Shown in pieces: positions 43,851-56,140 of a DNA stretch of 64,000 nt. Position numbers and translations under genes: made by a program. The notes under the pieces were generated by a model, which worked only from the letters and a program-made list of their open reading frames with translations, was not told where the DNA came from and searched no databases. Position 1 is the stretch's first letter. The number at the start of each line of letters is the position of its first letter. Origin of the DNA: Choristoneura fumiferana (Eukaryota > Arthropoda > Insecta > Lepidoptera > Tortricidae); contig NC_133491.1 of assembly GCF_025370935.1 (NCBI RefSeq), positions 3,064,960-3,128,959 on the forward strand, given 5' to 3'.

Positions 43851-44339
43851 ATATTACAAATGCCACAACAACTCTGTTTGTCTGACTGTTTGTTATCTTT
43901 TCGCTTAGTTTCGTTTTTTATTAATTCAATATAATATTACATTATAATTGAAAAATTTATTAGGTTCTAATAAGAATCTGTGTAATAACACACAAAGCAA
44001 TATTACATTTTTAGCAATAGGTAAGTATACAGTGGACCCCAAACTAGGCTGTATCTGGCGGCCCGAAATGTCAGTTATAAGAATTTATATTAATATCGTC
44101 AAAGGTATAAAGGTATAAAAAAAAAAAAATAATATAAAAATAAAATTCTAAACATGATGTGAATAAAAATAACAATTAAAATAAGATTGGTTCTCTCTAG
44201 GATCGTCATAATGATAACGCATTAAAGTTAACACCATAATAAAAGTAGCAAAAAATTTTGAATTGAAATAAAAAATACAATATGATTCAAAAAAACAATA
44301 ACGACATCTCTTCTCCGGGTGAGCGGTTAGTTCCAATGG

Positions 44340-44630
44340 GGTGCTGAAAATTTCTCGATGAGGGCTACAGCATAGATGTCGCTAGTGTCGCTGCTTAAGT
44401 GACTAAATAAGAAAACAAACAAGCTGAGATATGTGGTGCATTGGAGAAATTCGTGCCTGTATCACTGTCCAGTGGTGGTGTAGTCTTATTTTGTCCAGTG
44501 GTAGTATAGTGGTATTAGCACGTGGCACTGAATGCCGAGGACCTGGGTTCGATTCCCAGCGCTGGTCTTATTTTTCTAGTTTTTCTATGCATCTATATTT
44601 CAGTTTGTATTTTCGATATGGGTTAAAAAT
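44340..44630 (+). repeat. tRNA-like SINE copy
   Basis: A tRNA-like core at 44494-44567 has a B box GGTTCGATTCCCAG, a good T-arm (CTGGG/CCCAG) and an imperfect acceptor stem, but no U before the anticodon. It is followed by the tail ATGCATCTATATTTCAG. A TIR-like GATGAGGGCTAC lies at 44355. Relatives: 58141-58426 and 59775-60055. I do not call it a functional tRNA gene. Confidence 0.6.
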
Positions 44631-45261
44631 AAAAAATCAATAAAACAACAAAATAAATAATTTAAAATTCGCAATTAAATTAAAATTTCGAATTTATAAA
44701 TTCATTTATTGAATACTTTAAATGCGTTTACTAACAAAAGGTCTAGCCGCTGAACTGATGTAGTGCTGAAATTTGATATGGAGATCGGACTGGGAACACA
44801 GGACGGTTTTTATAGTAATAATAATTATAGGAAATGAGCATATGCCTCGCGGTTTAGCGATAAACAAATTGTTGGTAGGCGAAGTCGCGGGCCAAAGCTA
44901 GTATGTATGTTATATGTAAATGTATGTATGTAAATACTTTATTGTACATAAAACACAAAAATAATACAAAAAGAAAACAACAAAACAAAATAGTACAAAG
45001 GCGAACTAGCCACTAAACTAAATATAGCAGTTTTTTTAAATACTCGTGGAAAGCTCTAAAATTAAACCATGTCTTTTTAAGTCTATACTTAACGCTTGAG
45101 ATTTTGGGATAATTATATAAAACTAGCTTTTGCCCGCAGCTTCGCTCGCGTTAAATTTGGAGTAACATACATTTACTTTCTGCGATCCTTTTTTCGTGTT
45201 TTGATTAATTTTCGGAGGATTACATGGAAATACAAATACGGAAAGATTATGCATGCCATGC

Positions 45262-45590
45262 CGATGAGGGCTACCGTTTTAGGGCTCACCAGGTGGCGCC
45301 ACTGTAGACAAAGGTCCTGCCTGCAGTATAGTGGTTAGTTTGTTACTACGGGCGTGAAAACCAAAATTTACATTTAAATCATATTTAATACCTAAACACC
45401 GTACTATAAAAATATCGAGCATGCCACAGTGTTGCGTAGTCCCGTTTTGTTCGGAAAAAAGGGAGAACAAAGGTTTTCGAAAGACAAAACTGTCTCAAAA
45501 CATAGACTTTCATTGCCCCCTAACGCATATAGGTATTGAAAAATATTCACAAAATTATTCTAATTCTAATTTTACCTAAAATACAGGTAA
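45262..45590 (+). mobile_element. truncated THAP-exon MITE (copy C)
   Basis: ATGAGGGCTACCG start, GTTACTACGGGCGTGAAAACC, AAAATATCGAGC and an ATG-started THAP frame (MPQCC, PFCSEKR) at 45419. The far terminal repeat is missing. A Lep1-like fragment precedes it at 45120-45165. Confidence 0.65.
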
Positions 45591-45763
45591 TTCAAATATC
45601 TACATATGTGGCCTCGTCAAATCTTGGACATCTTGGATCCTATTATTTGCAAATTCCATATTCTTTACTTCATTCCATTGTAAAGATTGACTGGAAGAGA
45701 TCGCTCCAAAGCGATAAGGTCGCCTATTGTTTACCTCTGTTTTCTGTGCTGCTTACTTTTTAG

Positions 45764-46725
45764 GGTTCCGGATCCAAAATGGCAAAACTGGAACCCTTAT
45801 AGTTTCGTCAAGTCCGTTTGTCTGTTTGTCTGTCCGTCCCTCCGTATGTCACAGGCATTTTACTCGAAAACTACAAGATGTATATCAAAGAAATTTGGAG
45901 TACAGATGTCTTGTCAAATTCGCTATTTAGTTTTGTAGTTAAATTACAAAAATAAATATTTATAGGGGGGCACTCCATACACGTAACAGAAATTGAAAAA
46001 AAAAAATGATTTTAACTCGCATCACGTTTGGCACATAGTTCGATAACTCTTTTGAAAAGATAGTAAGGGATAGTAAGGGGGGGGTAGGATAGGATAGTAA
46101 GGTTGTGTTAAACTTTTTGATTAAGTGAAGATTTCCGGAAATAATCGCTCCCAAAGTAGCAAAAATTGTGCCCCCCCCCCTCTATCTTGTAAACCGTTTG
46201 TCCAAAAATATGCAAAAATATGGAAAGGTAACGCTTAATAAATACTTTCAACGAAAATTGTTTTCAACATGATCGGATATACCGTTTTTGAGTTATTGCC
46301 GGAAAACTGCGCTTCTCAACAAAAGGACGTAAGTGCCGTGAAGATACGCTCTTTTTCTGGTAATAGATTTTAAGACTGTAGTAAGTGTTTTAATTGTGTT
46401 ATAACGCACATAATATTATATTAAATATAATGACCCGGATAACTCACACGTTAGCTCGACATGTTTCGGGCTAATCCGTAGCCCTTCGTGCCCTTAGTGC
46501 GCGTGTTGCAGCAGCCGCTGAGTCGCGTTGCTCCGAAGACGAAGGGCTACGGATTAGCCCGAAACATGTCGAGCTAAACTCGATTTAAGACGTGAGTTAT
46601 CCGGGTCATTATATTTAATATGAGTGAGTCTCACGGTAGTTTCATGCACATAATATTACTTGATTTTTTTCGTAATGGCTACGGAACCCTATCTTGGGCG
46701 TGTCCGACGCGCTCTTAGCCGGTTT
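45764..46725 (+). repeat. GGGTTCCG-type repeat with nested foldback
   Basis: Starts AGGGTTCCGGATCC, then TGTCTGTCCGTCCCTCCGTA, and ends TACGGAACCCTATCTTGGGC, GTGTCCGACGCGC. Relatives: 49374-49965 (plus), 46960-47680 and 63840-64000 (minus). Its 3' part contains an unrelated foldback. A LINE-like end (TTGACTGGAAGAGATCGC) precedes it at 45683-45750. Confidence 0.65.
46418..46621. mobile_element. foldback MITE (~70-bp arms)
   Basis: Arms 46418-46489 and 46539-46621 pair as AATGACCCGGATAACTCAC, TTAGCTCGACATGTTTCGGG, CTAATCCGTAGCCCTTCGT and reverse, with 14 extra bases in the right arm and a 49-bp GC-rich loop. Confidence 0.8.
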
Positions 46726-46959
46726 AATGTTACAGTGTTATTTATATAAGAGTCATTGCATTGTATTGTCACTCTTCACTCGTCACTTATAGGGTAGACT
46801 CTACCCGGTAGAGTCATTTTTGTTTGGTCTACAAAAAAAATTGACGCTCTGCCACTTCGAAATACCGATCAAATCTAAATCTGTTCTGCAGTTTTTACGT
46901 GAAAGACATACTGATGAAAGTGATGAACTTTCGCGTTAATTATATTAATAGGACTAGCT

Positions 46960-47680
46960 TCTTCCCGTAGCTTATTTGCCCCGAGAAAACAAACAAACCG
47001 GACAAGTGCGAGGCGAACTCGCGCACGAAGGGTTCCGTACCATTATCTATACAACACCATCCCAGCCTATATACGTCCCACTGCTGGGCACAGGCCTCCT
47101 CTCAGAACAAGAGGGCTTGGGCCATAGTTCCCACGCGGGCCCAGTTGGGAACTTCGCACGCACCATTGAATCGCTTCGCAGGTTTGTGCAGGTTCCCTCA
47201 CGATGTTTTCCTTCACCGCAAAGCCCGTGGTAAATTTCAAATGTAATTCCGCACATGAATTTTGAAAAACTCAGAGGTGCGACCCGGGGTTCGAATCAAC
47301 GACCCTCTGCTTGAGAGGCGATAGGTCAAACCACTAGGCCACCAAGGCATTAGACCTTAAATATATATTTTATTTTAATATAATTATTTATTTTTAAAAA
47401 GATTACAATTATATATTCTGTGAATATTTCAAGCGTCTACTTGTTGCCGTAATTAATAACGATAACGAGCAAAAAATGGCAAAAAAATCACGTTTGTTGT
47501 ATGGGAGCCCCCTTAAATATTTATTTTATTATATTTTTAGTATTTTTTGTTATAGCGGCTATTACGGCTCAAGAGATAGAGCCCTGTGACAGAAGGACGG
47601 ACAGACAGACAGCGGAGTCTCAGTAATAGGGTTCCGTTGACACCCTTTGGGCACCGAACCCTAAAAAGAGCTTGTTTCTT
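46960..47680 (-). repeat. GGGTTCCG-type repeat split by a SINE
   Basis: CCGGACAAGTGCGAGGC, CGCGCACGAAGGGTTCCGTA and CCATTATCTATACAAC on the left (compare 63840-63910), then GTTTGTTGTATGGGAGCCCCC and GGTTCCGTTGACACC on the right. A SINE (47057-47349, minus strand) sits between the two halves. Confidence 0.65.
47057..47349 (-). repeat. tRNA-derived SINE
   Basis: Same family as 39001-39306. The minus strand has a tRNA-like head with GGGGTTCGAATCAACG and a tail reading AGGCTGGGATGG. Confidence 0.75.
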
Positions 47681-47689
47681 GTATTTTAT

Positions 47690-48200
47690 TGTTAACTCTT
47701 TAATGGATAAATGTGATGCCGTTTCTGTTTCTTTTGTTCGAATAGACGGAGACGGCACCACATTTATCCGTCAAATAAAATTAATCAAGGATGTGAAACA
47801 ACCCCTTAATATTATAAATGCGAAAGTTTGTCTTTTTGTTTGTTTGTTACTTCATCACGCCTAAAACGCTGAACCGATTTAGATGAAATTCGGATTACAT
47901 ATAGTTTGAGTCCCGGGGAAGGACATGGTTCCATACATAGTTCCCGCGGGATAGCGATCGGTTATAACGGAGTCGCGGGTAACGTCGTTGTACGTAAAAC
48001 ACTTGAATTGCACTTAACAAGAGAAAGAGGTGTAGGTAGGTACAGGTACATTTAGTCAGTAGTAGAAGTAGAGAGCGGTTACGGTAATCATCATCATCAT
48101 CATCAGCTGGAAGACGTCCACTGCTGAACAAAGGCCTCCCCTTAGAACGCCACAATGAACGACAACTCGCCACCTGCATCCACCGGTTTCCCGCAACTCA
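47690..48200. repeat. foldback remnant, Lep1-like repeat and RTE tail
   Basis: 47700-47768 matches the interior of the 60.52-60.67-kb foldback (ATGTGATGCCGTTTCTG, GACGGAGACGGCACCAC). 47808-47985 is a minus-strand Lep1-like repeat (AATATTATAAATGCGAAAGT). 48088-48190 is a minus-strand RTE-like tail (GAAGACGTCCACTGCTG). Confidence 0.55.
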
Positions 48201-48332
48201 CGATGTCGTGCGGTTACGGTGCTCAATATAATCTACCCCACGGTAAAAAAAGGAATTCTTTGAATAATATTCATAGTCTCAGAAATATTGTTTAAATCCA
48301 AGTAATAATTTTCTTTAAGTAAGATAATAGTT

Positions 48333-48456
48333 TTAAGTTCCCAATCCGCACTGGGCCCGCGTGGGAACTACGGCCCAAGCCCTCTTGTTCTGAGAGGAGG
48401 CCTGTGCCCAGCAGTGGGACGTATATAGGCTGGGATGATGATGAAGATAATAGTTT
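48333..48456 (+). repeat. SINE 3' part
   Basis: TTCCCAATCCGCACTGGGCC to GGGACGTATATAGGCTGGGA and ATGATGATGA. Truncated at the 5' end, as is usual for retroposed copies. Confidence 0.7.
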
Positions 48457-48769
48457 TAATGCTAGAAAATATTTGTCTTCATCCAATACAATATGGCGCC
48501 AGCTATGTACGAAATATTATTGTCTTCAACAAGGGTATAATGTCTAAATCAAAGACATCCTTTTTTTCCGTGTACACACGACTTTATTGCCAAGGTTATA
48601 TATGTACTCTGTGGCCAAGGTAATAAGAAAGTGTTAGATTAAAAGCACTACAACTGATCATCTATTTCTGCTGCTGACTGTACATCACCACAAACAACAA
48701 CAAATAAAGGTGAATTAAAAATTTCGGTCGTTTTCTCTTTCCATTAGACACTACTGTCTCTCTTGTTTC

Positions 48770-48975
48770 TGATGTCCTTTCAATCGTTAAAAGGTTGACT
48801 GGAAGGGATCCCTTTAAGGGATATGTTCGCCTTTGTGCATCTTTTTCTCTTGTTAGCAGTTATTTTAATATATTTTATGTACAATAAAGAGATATACAAT
48901 AAAGGTACAAAATAAAGGCGAATGTACCACTTACAAGGATCTCTTCCAGTTACCATTTGAACGATTGATCGGACA
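48770..48975. repeat. inverted pair of LINE-like 3' ends
   Basis: CAATCGTTAAAAGGTTGACTGG, AGGGATCCCTTTAAGGG and GTTCGCCTTT on the left are mirrored by AAAGGCGAA, AAGGATCTCTTCCAGT and TGAACGATTG on the right, with ACAATAAAGAG between. One half is probably a second, oppositely oriented copy. Confidence 0.6.
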
Positions 48976-49039
48976 TCAGAAAAGAGTAAGCACTACTTGT
49001 CCTGTGAGTATTAAAAAAAAAATTTTTAGTGCTCCCCTG

Positions 49040-49965
49040 TGAAACTCATGTGCAAAACAAAAATTACATTCGAAATGAGCTTTACGGTGAAGGAATATTG
49101 TGAGGAAACCTGCACAAATTTGTGAAGCAATCCAAAGGTGTTTGAGAAGTTTCCGATTCGCACTGGGCTCGCATGAGAACTTCGGAGCAAGACCTCTGAT
49201 TCGGACAAGCCCTCTCATTCCGGGTGGAGGCTTGTGCCTGGCGGTGGGACGTATACAGGCTGGGATAAACCTGTAGGAATATGCCCTGCTATTTTTTTAC
49301 TGATTGAGAATTAGGAAAGCAATATTACTTCTTTACTGACTGCATGACTCTTAAAATAAATTTGAAACCATTTTTAGGGTTCCGTAGCAAATGGCAAAAA
49401 ACGGAACCCTTATGGATTCGTCGTGTCAGTCTGTCTGTCCGTCCGTATGTCACAGCTACTTTTTTCCGAAACTATAAGAACTATACTGTTGAAACTTGGT
49501 AAGTAGATGTATTCTGTGAACCGCATTAAGATTTTCACACAAAAATGGAAAAAATACAATACATTTTGGGGGTTTCCCATACTTAGAACTGAAAGCCAAA
49601 AAATTATTTTTCATCATACCCCTACGTGTGGGTTATCTATGGATAGGTCTTCAAAAATAATATTGAGGTTTCTAATATATTTTTTTTCTAAAATAGTTTG
49701 CGCGAGAGACACTACCAAAGTGGTAAAATGTGTGTCCCCCCCACCTGTAACTTCTAAAATAAAAGAATGATAAAACTAAAAATATATATGATATACATTA
49801 ATTACCATGCAAACTTCCACCGAAAATTGGTTTGAACGAGATCTAGTTAGTAGTTTTTTTTTAATACGTCATAAATCGTAAAGTAAAGGAAACTTTTATA
49901 TTATGTTACTTGCTGCTACGGAACCCTTAATAGGCGTGTCCGACTCGCACTTGGCCGCTTTCTTT
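49040..49965 (+). repeat. SINE copy followed by GGGTTCCG-type repeat
   Basis: 49040-49268 is a diverged SINE body and tail. 49374-49965 is a nearly full GGGTTCCG-type repeat (TTAGGGTTCCGTAGC ... CTACGGAACCCTTAATAGGC, GTGTCCGACTCGCACTTGGC). Confidence 0.65.
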
Positions 49966-50101
49966 TAATAGTCATACCAGTGTTTACTTGCGTAAAAATT
50001 GAGGGAGATATTTTGCTTACTTATGGTGACAGGGGACGGGTTATTTATTGATTAGCTTCTATAAAAAGTACCTGCACGAACTTTAACTCTGTTTATTGAT
50101 A

Positions 50102-50325
50102 AACTAGCTTTTGCCCGCGGCTTCGCCCGCATGGAGTTCGGTTATCGCGCGCTGTTACCTCGGGAACTGTCCATTATTTCCGGGATGAAAAGTAGCCTAT
50201 GTCACTCTCTGGGCCATAAACTATCTTTGTGCCATAAATCACGTCGATCCGTCGCTCCGTTGCGACGGAAAAGACGGACAAACATACAAACACACACTTT
50301 CGCATTTATAATATTAGTAAGTATA
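50102..50325 (+). repeat. Lep1/Helitron-like repeat, full length
   Basis: AAACTAGCTTTTGCCCGCGG, CTTCGCCCGCATGGAG, TATCGCGCGCTGTTACC, GTAGCCTATGTCACTC, ending CATTTATAATATTAGTAAG. 59045-59270 is a very similar copy in the same orientation. Others: 35455, 42265, 45120 and 47808. Confidence 0.7.
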
Positions 50326-50639
50326 AGAGAGTGACCTATCTCGAAATCCTTATCATTTTGTAACAGTACGTTTTTTTTTGCGTATAAAATTTTTTTAAAG
50401 AACAAGTAAGAAAGTTAAGTTATCGTTTATACCTAATTTGAAAAGTTCTAACATAATAACTAGGTATCCTAGGGTCTCATTCAGCTAACTAAGTATATCT
50501 GTAAAATCTCTGTCTAGCGTCTCTTAAAAACGACTCTACCTCACTATCAAAAAGCGAAGAGTTAAATGGAAAAATTGACCTCTGAATTTCTTCCAGTTAA
50601 TGAAGAGTTTAAAAAGTCTCTATCTAGCATCCCTTGTAA

Positions 50640-51435
50640 AGTCTACACCTTGCCTTGAAGCATTCTGTATATCGCTCGCTCTAGATAGCGCGCGGCGTGT
50701 CAGTATCGCGAGAGACCCCGCTAGGAACGGTCGCGGCCGCGTCACACCGCGCTCGAGCCGCGCACAACACGCAACCGATAAAAAAAGGTAGCAGGCAACA
50801 CGTGACAACCAAAAAAAAGTATCATAGTGCAATCGTCAAAACTTCCCGCCATTTTTTAGGTTAGAATTTTGACGTGCTAACGTTTAGAGGCAATTGCTTC
50901 TCTGTTGCATAACGCTGCAGTTAGAGAAAAGTTGACGCGGTGAAAATTTTTTTTTCGTAAAGTTGGCACACGGTGGCACATTTGGGCCGATTTCAGTGCA
51001 ATGACTTGTGCGCAGCCTGTTACGACACGCTCCAGACAAAAAGTTTGCCGGAAAAAAGTTTGACGGCCGGCTAATTATCGGCCAGTATTAAATTTTGCGA
51101 CTAAGTCCTGTGGGAATGTTACAATCGATTCGCAATCGATTGTTGCACTATGATATTTTTGTGTAGCGGAAAGTGTTAAGTGTAGCCACGAGTGTCATTA
51201 ATATTGTGAATATTTTCAGCTGGGTGGTCGCTGAGAAATGTTACTAGTATCCATTACGTTTCCTGTGAGATTTCGTTTTGCGCCAATACAGTGTTAGAGT
51301 TACTAACCACAAGTGAACCCGATCCCGGTGACAGTACGAAAGTATACCGTGTTGGGAAACAAGCGGTTTCGGAAAAACCAATGTGTGTGGACGGTTTCTA
51401 GTGTTCGGTTACTGATTACTGGACTATTGATACAG
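50640..51435 (+). promoter_or_regulatory. CpG-rich promoter region and putative untranslated first exon
   Basis: 50680-50775 is unusually rich in CG dinucleotides for this window (GGTCGCGGCCGCG, CACCGCGCTCGAGCCGCG). About 600 bp of low-repeat sequence follow, ending GGACTATTGATACAG|GTGAGT at 51436, a strong splice donor. No long open frame runs through it, so I infer a 5' untranslated exon of a gene whose coding part lies to the right of this window. The transcription start is not identified. Confidence 0.4.
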
Positions 51436-53149
51436 GTGAGTTCATTTTAAATTGATTATTATTTAAAAAAGTAACAAATTCCTCTCCAAAATTGTTTAAT
51501 AAATATTATTAAACTAATAAATCGATTCTATCAGAACTGTAAGGTGACAGCCCTAATTTATATCCCCTGATATTTTAATCGAAATAATTTTCTGATCTTT
51601 ATTTTTTTTAAGATACCTATGGCATGGCGCATGTCTAGGTGCTCATACATGATGAGTGAAACTCTTACGCACTAGATATTTTATACAGCTAAAAAGACGC
51701 GTAGGTTCATATGTAATTTCTTTTCTCGATTTCAATTAGAAATATAAGATGATTTTTTTTTTGGATAACTGGTAAAAAAAAAACTTGACAAGAACCTACT
51801 GATTTAATAATGAACTGTTTAAACTTAACATTTTAAGTAAATTATGATTGATTTTCACAAAAAAACCTGTAGGAATTCCTAACATCGTGAATCGTATTAA
51901 TGTTGCATAAAAAACTCGTGCCAAATTTCACGTCTCTATTAACAGGTTAAATTAGATTTTTTTCACTTCTCATGCTCTTATCTTACTTTAGTATCAAAAT
52001 AATATCAAAGTCAAAGTATCGGAACTAAAGCTCCTCACTAACCTCTTGGGATTAAAGTATTTTTTTTTAATGGAGGATTATCGCCATTTTCAGTGATTGT
52101 GTACCTATACATAATTTTTAGAGCGTGGAAATAACCTCAAAATTACAACTGTACAAAAATATTTAAAAACACGATTTAATTTCGTGTAACACAATTAATG
52201 ATTATGAATATGAATCTATATTCAATTATAATCAGGATGAATTCATTTTATTATCCATACTAAAAATAGTTTTCAAGTTTGAATCTGTTGGCTAAATAGG
52301 TATGCAATGGATCTAAATAAAATTAAAGAAAAAAAAACGCGGTACATTTTTTTTGCTATTTTAATTTTGGACAGATTTCTATTAGTCGTATTGAGCGTCT
52401 TTAAAAAAAAGTATATTATAATTTTGAACAGAACGTCGTTTTTTTTCCCCTCTCATTCAAAGTGAAAAGAAAAGTTTAACGCGAGACTAAACCCTACTAA
52501 ATATTTTATTTGCTACTAATAGACATTCGAATTCTCGTGTCATTATGGATTGTTTTAGCCCCTTGTTGAAAAATCTACTATTTTATGCAACTTTACATTT
52601 TTTTCCGTAATAAAAACCTTTTACAAAGTATTAGAAAACTTATAAAAAGAAGATGAATAAAATCGGTAGAGTCGTTTTCACACACACAAACATCACGCCT
52701 GTATTCCCAAATGGGGTAGGCAGTTTATATATAGCGTGATCAAGGGAAATAGCGATTTTATAGGGATATTTTGAGAGGTGTCCTGTGCCCACCAGTGGGA
52801 ACTATATAAGCTGGGAAGAAGTAAACTAAACCTTGTGCAATTTCTAAGGCAAAGTACACACGAGGTTGGTTGTAAAATCAACAAGTCGATGTATTTATTT
52901 TACAAAAAAACTACCGCGTGCTCAAATTGGTTTTTCAATAATGAACTCTTAAACGCGAGCAGGTTTTTATCAAATCAACGGTTATGGCCATTTACTTTAT
53001 GGCGGTCACGTACTTACATTTCTACTTTTCCTTAACATGAAGTTAAGATTTCGAAACATGTGCACACTTGGTGTTAATATCAAAACATTACTCTCGTTTT
53101 GCCAATGCTGCGGACGGATAAATAAATATATGTCTTAACTACAAATTCT
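51436..53149 (+). other. probable intron, nothing recognised
   Basis: AT-rich single-copy-looking sequence with homopolymer runs. The only repeat is a short SINE tail piece at 52770-52822. Confidence 0.4.
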
Positions 53150-53421
53150 ATCATCTCGGATTGTATACGTCCCTCTGCAGAGCACAAACCTTATAGAATG
53201 AGAGGCCTTATACCGTAGTTCCCACGCAGGCCCAGTGCGGATTGGGAACTTCACACAGCCTATTAAATTTCTTCGCCAGTGCGTTCAAGTTTCCTCACGA
53301 TGTTGTCCTTCGCTCTCATAATTTCGCAAATAAATTCCGAAAAACTGATGTTCGTGTTCGGGCTCGAACCCATGACCCTCTGCTTAGGATAGGAGGTTAA
53401 ACCACTATGCTACCAAGACTT
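53150..53421 (-). repeat. tRNA-derived SINE, diverged
   Basis: Same family as 39001-39306: ATTGTATACGTCCCTCTGC, TTCCCACGCAGGCCCAGTGC and a minus-strand head GGGTTCGAGCCCG. Confidence 0.7.
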
Positions 53422-53664
53422 TGACATTTGTTCAAAGCTAATTCCACAATAAAAGTAATATTATCCATTGAATTCTGGGACTATGATAGAGTCTTATTTT
53501 TCAAGCGTTTCTCATGGCTTTTCTTTGCATTTTTTCATACATTTATTGATATTTGGGGCTAATTTCCCACAAACTGGTGACCTTTTGCACATTTTCTAGC
53601 GATTTCCGAAAAAATAAGGTAGCAACACTGATGTCGATATTTTTTTATCAGTTGATTACTTCTA

Positions 53665-54336
53665 TCCATAGTACAAGCTTGCTTAGTTTGGGACTAGGTC
53701 AATTGGTGTCAAGTGTCCCATGATATTTATTTATTTTATTTATTTATTTATCATAACTTACCACCATTATAAATTACACAAAAGTTGCGTGTTTACGTGA
53801 TACAAATAAAAACCAAAGATGAGGTTTCACTACAGACACAGTTGATTAAATAAGTTTGGAGGTGTTGAGTTGTCAAGGCTAAATGCAGGACGCAAAACAT
53901 GCGTCGGATCAAGTCTTTTGATTACCAAATCAACGTGGTTTTTAAATTGAATTAAAGAAACAATCCCATGCTGATTCGAGACCTCTTTTGTGACCGACAA
54001 GGGCATATTTATTTACTCTAAACGAAAAGAGAGAGGTGTTAGTCTGACACCGATGCTGTCTCTGTTTGCCTGAGGCAACGTAGCTCTCAAAGGGATGCAA
54101 TTTCGATGCACTTTTTTATGAGAAAGCGAGTTTCATTGCGGTGGTTCTTAGCAATGTTTCATATAAATCGGGTCAGCCATTTTTGAGATATTTTATGGAT
54201 CCGGTTGTTGAATTGGGATTCCGGGATTTTACAAAATTCCCATGGGAATTCCCTAAGCATCGTGGATTTCATTTAGTTCTGCATATAAAGCAGAGTTTAG
54301 ACTTGCACGATTTTTCTTGCAAGTCTAAACTCCGCT
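53665..54336 (+). repeat. SINE-like, GACGCAAAAAGAG-like repeats and a hairpin
   Basis: 53670-53755 is a TTGGGACTAGGTCAATTGG copy. 54015-54180 is a diverged relative of the 223-bp tandem unit at 40.9 kb. 54289-54307 and 54317-54336 form a 19-bp stem (GAGTTTAGACTTGCA). Confidence 0.55.
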
Positions 54337-54339
54337 TAA

Positions 54340-56140
54340 ACACCTGTGCAATCCTAGCGAATTAAAAGAAAGAAAATACATTTATTCACGACACAAGACA
54401 CAACAATATTATTAAGTACGATATTATAGATAGTATGTGTCATTGCGGTTGTGATTACAGACATTAAATTTGGAACAGTTTGAGATTTCGTATTTTATTT
54501 TGTAAAAAGTACTCATACCTACGGCAGCTTTGCTCCCGTTAAAGAATATAAAATTGGCTAGTTTTTTTGAACTGGCCACACAACCCCTGGTTACGCCTGC
54601 ACAGTTCATTTGTGCATGCATAACTGAACTTGTGTATGACATAACTCCTTGCCTGCGCAAGTAAAATTTGAAATTATACAAATTGATATTTTTTGGTTCT
54701 GCCTGCACAAATGCAGGCATAACCATCGGTTATCATAACCTAGAATGTGTGGCCGGCCTTAGATTCTACCACTGATTATTTCATTTTACACACGCATTTG
54801 AAGTAAAACGATTTAACATTCCTAACTATACATACTTAAGTTAAGTCAAAGATTAATTTATCGAAAGGCGTTCCACTTTCATTTTCATTACTGCTTTCAT
54901 TTTCATTGTCCTTCACTTCCCCTTACGGATTACCGCTTGTAACTTGTGATACTAAAATTTGTCATAGACGTAGGTACGAGTATACATATGTAAAATTAGT
55001 TATCCAAAGCACTATTAGTAGAGCAGGCTAATTTCGCCTTCACAATTTTACCCTTCTACTCAAGCACCTAAATATGCCAATCTTGGCCATTAGAATCATC
55101 AGTCATCATGTTTTGCATTTGTGGTAGTTTTGTTCTAAAATGCGTCTGTACGAACGAAACAAATTTTTTATTGGTGTGCGTATTTATTTATTTATTGAAT
55201 TAAACACATGCAAGCTTACAGTACGAAACCAAAACACTCACACATTAATTACAAAAACAACAAAAAAAAATGTACATTAGAAAAAATACATTAATTGAGG
55301 AAACAATGTCAATATAAATTACAAATACATAGACATATACATACATACATACATATATGTATACCTTACCTACTGCACATATGTACTTTATGTACCTACC
55401 TCGTTCCCCTTGAAAAATGCCTAAAAAAGAGAGGAGTGTGAGGGAACAGCTATTTGGGTCGTCAGATTCTGGCATTGGGACCGGAAGACGGGAATCCATT
55501 GGCTGTGGGTAGCACAGCATACAATCAGCCAGCGTAAAGAACCTTGATGGTGGCCTATGTCCAGCAGTGGACTTTTTCAGGATGTTGACGTCTAGACATG
55601 TCAAAGACAAATCTCAACGCAATGACCGGGTTAAAACCTTGTCACTTACAAATCAGTCATAGCTAACCTGAAAAAAATCAAATCCATCATTTTCTCCGAC
55701 TTAAAACTAGATAAGGTTCGCAAAACCATACTTAAAGGTTATTGACCCCTTTGACGACAATGTATAGTGAGTGACGTCTGTGCTAGCATGATGCGTAATA
55801 TCGTTTCGTTTTTCGACGTAGTTTTGGAGTTGTTAGTCACGTGGTGACGGAGTGAGGCGTGCTAGACATGTCGTGTCACGACCTATTGTGGTCCACGCCT
55901 ACCGTTTTACGACGGTTGTCATTTTCCTCGAGTTTTATGTTTGAGATATTTATTAGCATTGGGTACTGTTAGAAATTTCGGCAGTATTCTACACACTGAA
56001 GATTTGTGTTCCTTCGTATGTCACCACGGAAGCCGGTCTCATATTTTTGTCGTACGATGTAAAAAGTTCCGCTTAAAACGGACGGTACTAGCCTGCCAAG
56101 TGGCAACCATCAAGGTGGTTGTATGAAATAATAATATTTT
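54340..56140. other. no gene seen
   Basis: A small inverted-repeat cluster at 54590-54730 (CCTGCACA ... TGTGCAGG), a (CATA)n tract at 55330-55360 and a short RTE tail at 55546-55585 (CCTATGTCCAGCAGTGGAC). Nothing coding is recognised. Confidence 0.4.

Noticed and set aside
44494..44567. functional tRNA gene
   Set aside because: Imperfect acceptor stem and irregular anticodon arm; belongs to the same SINE family as 58.3 kb.
45727..45938. open frames in GGGTTCCG-type repeats (CLSVRPSVC peptides)
   Set aside because: These are translations of TGTCTGTCCGTCC simple sequence, found in every copy of the repeat.
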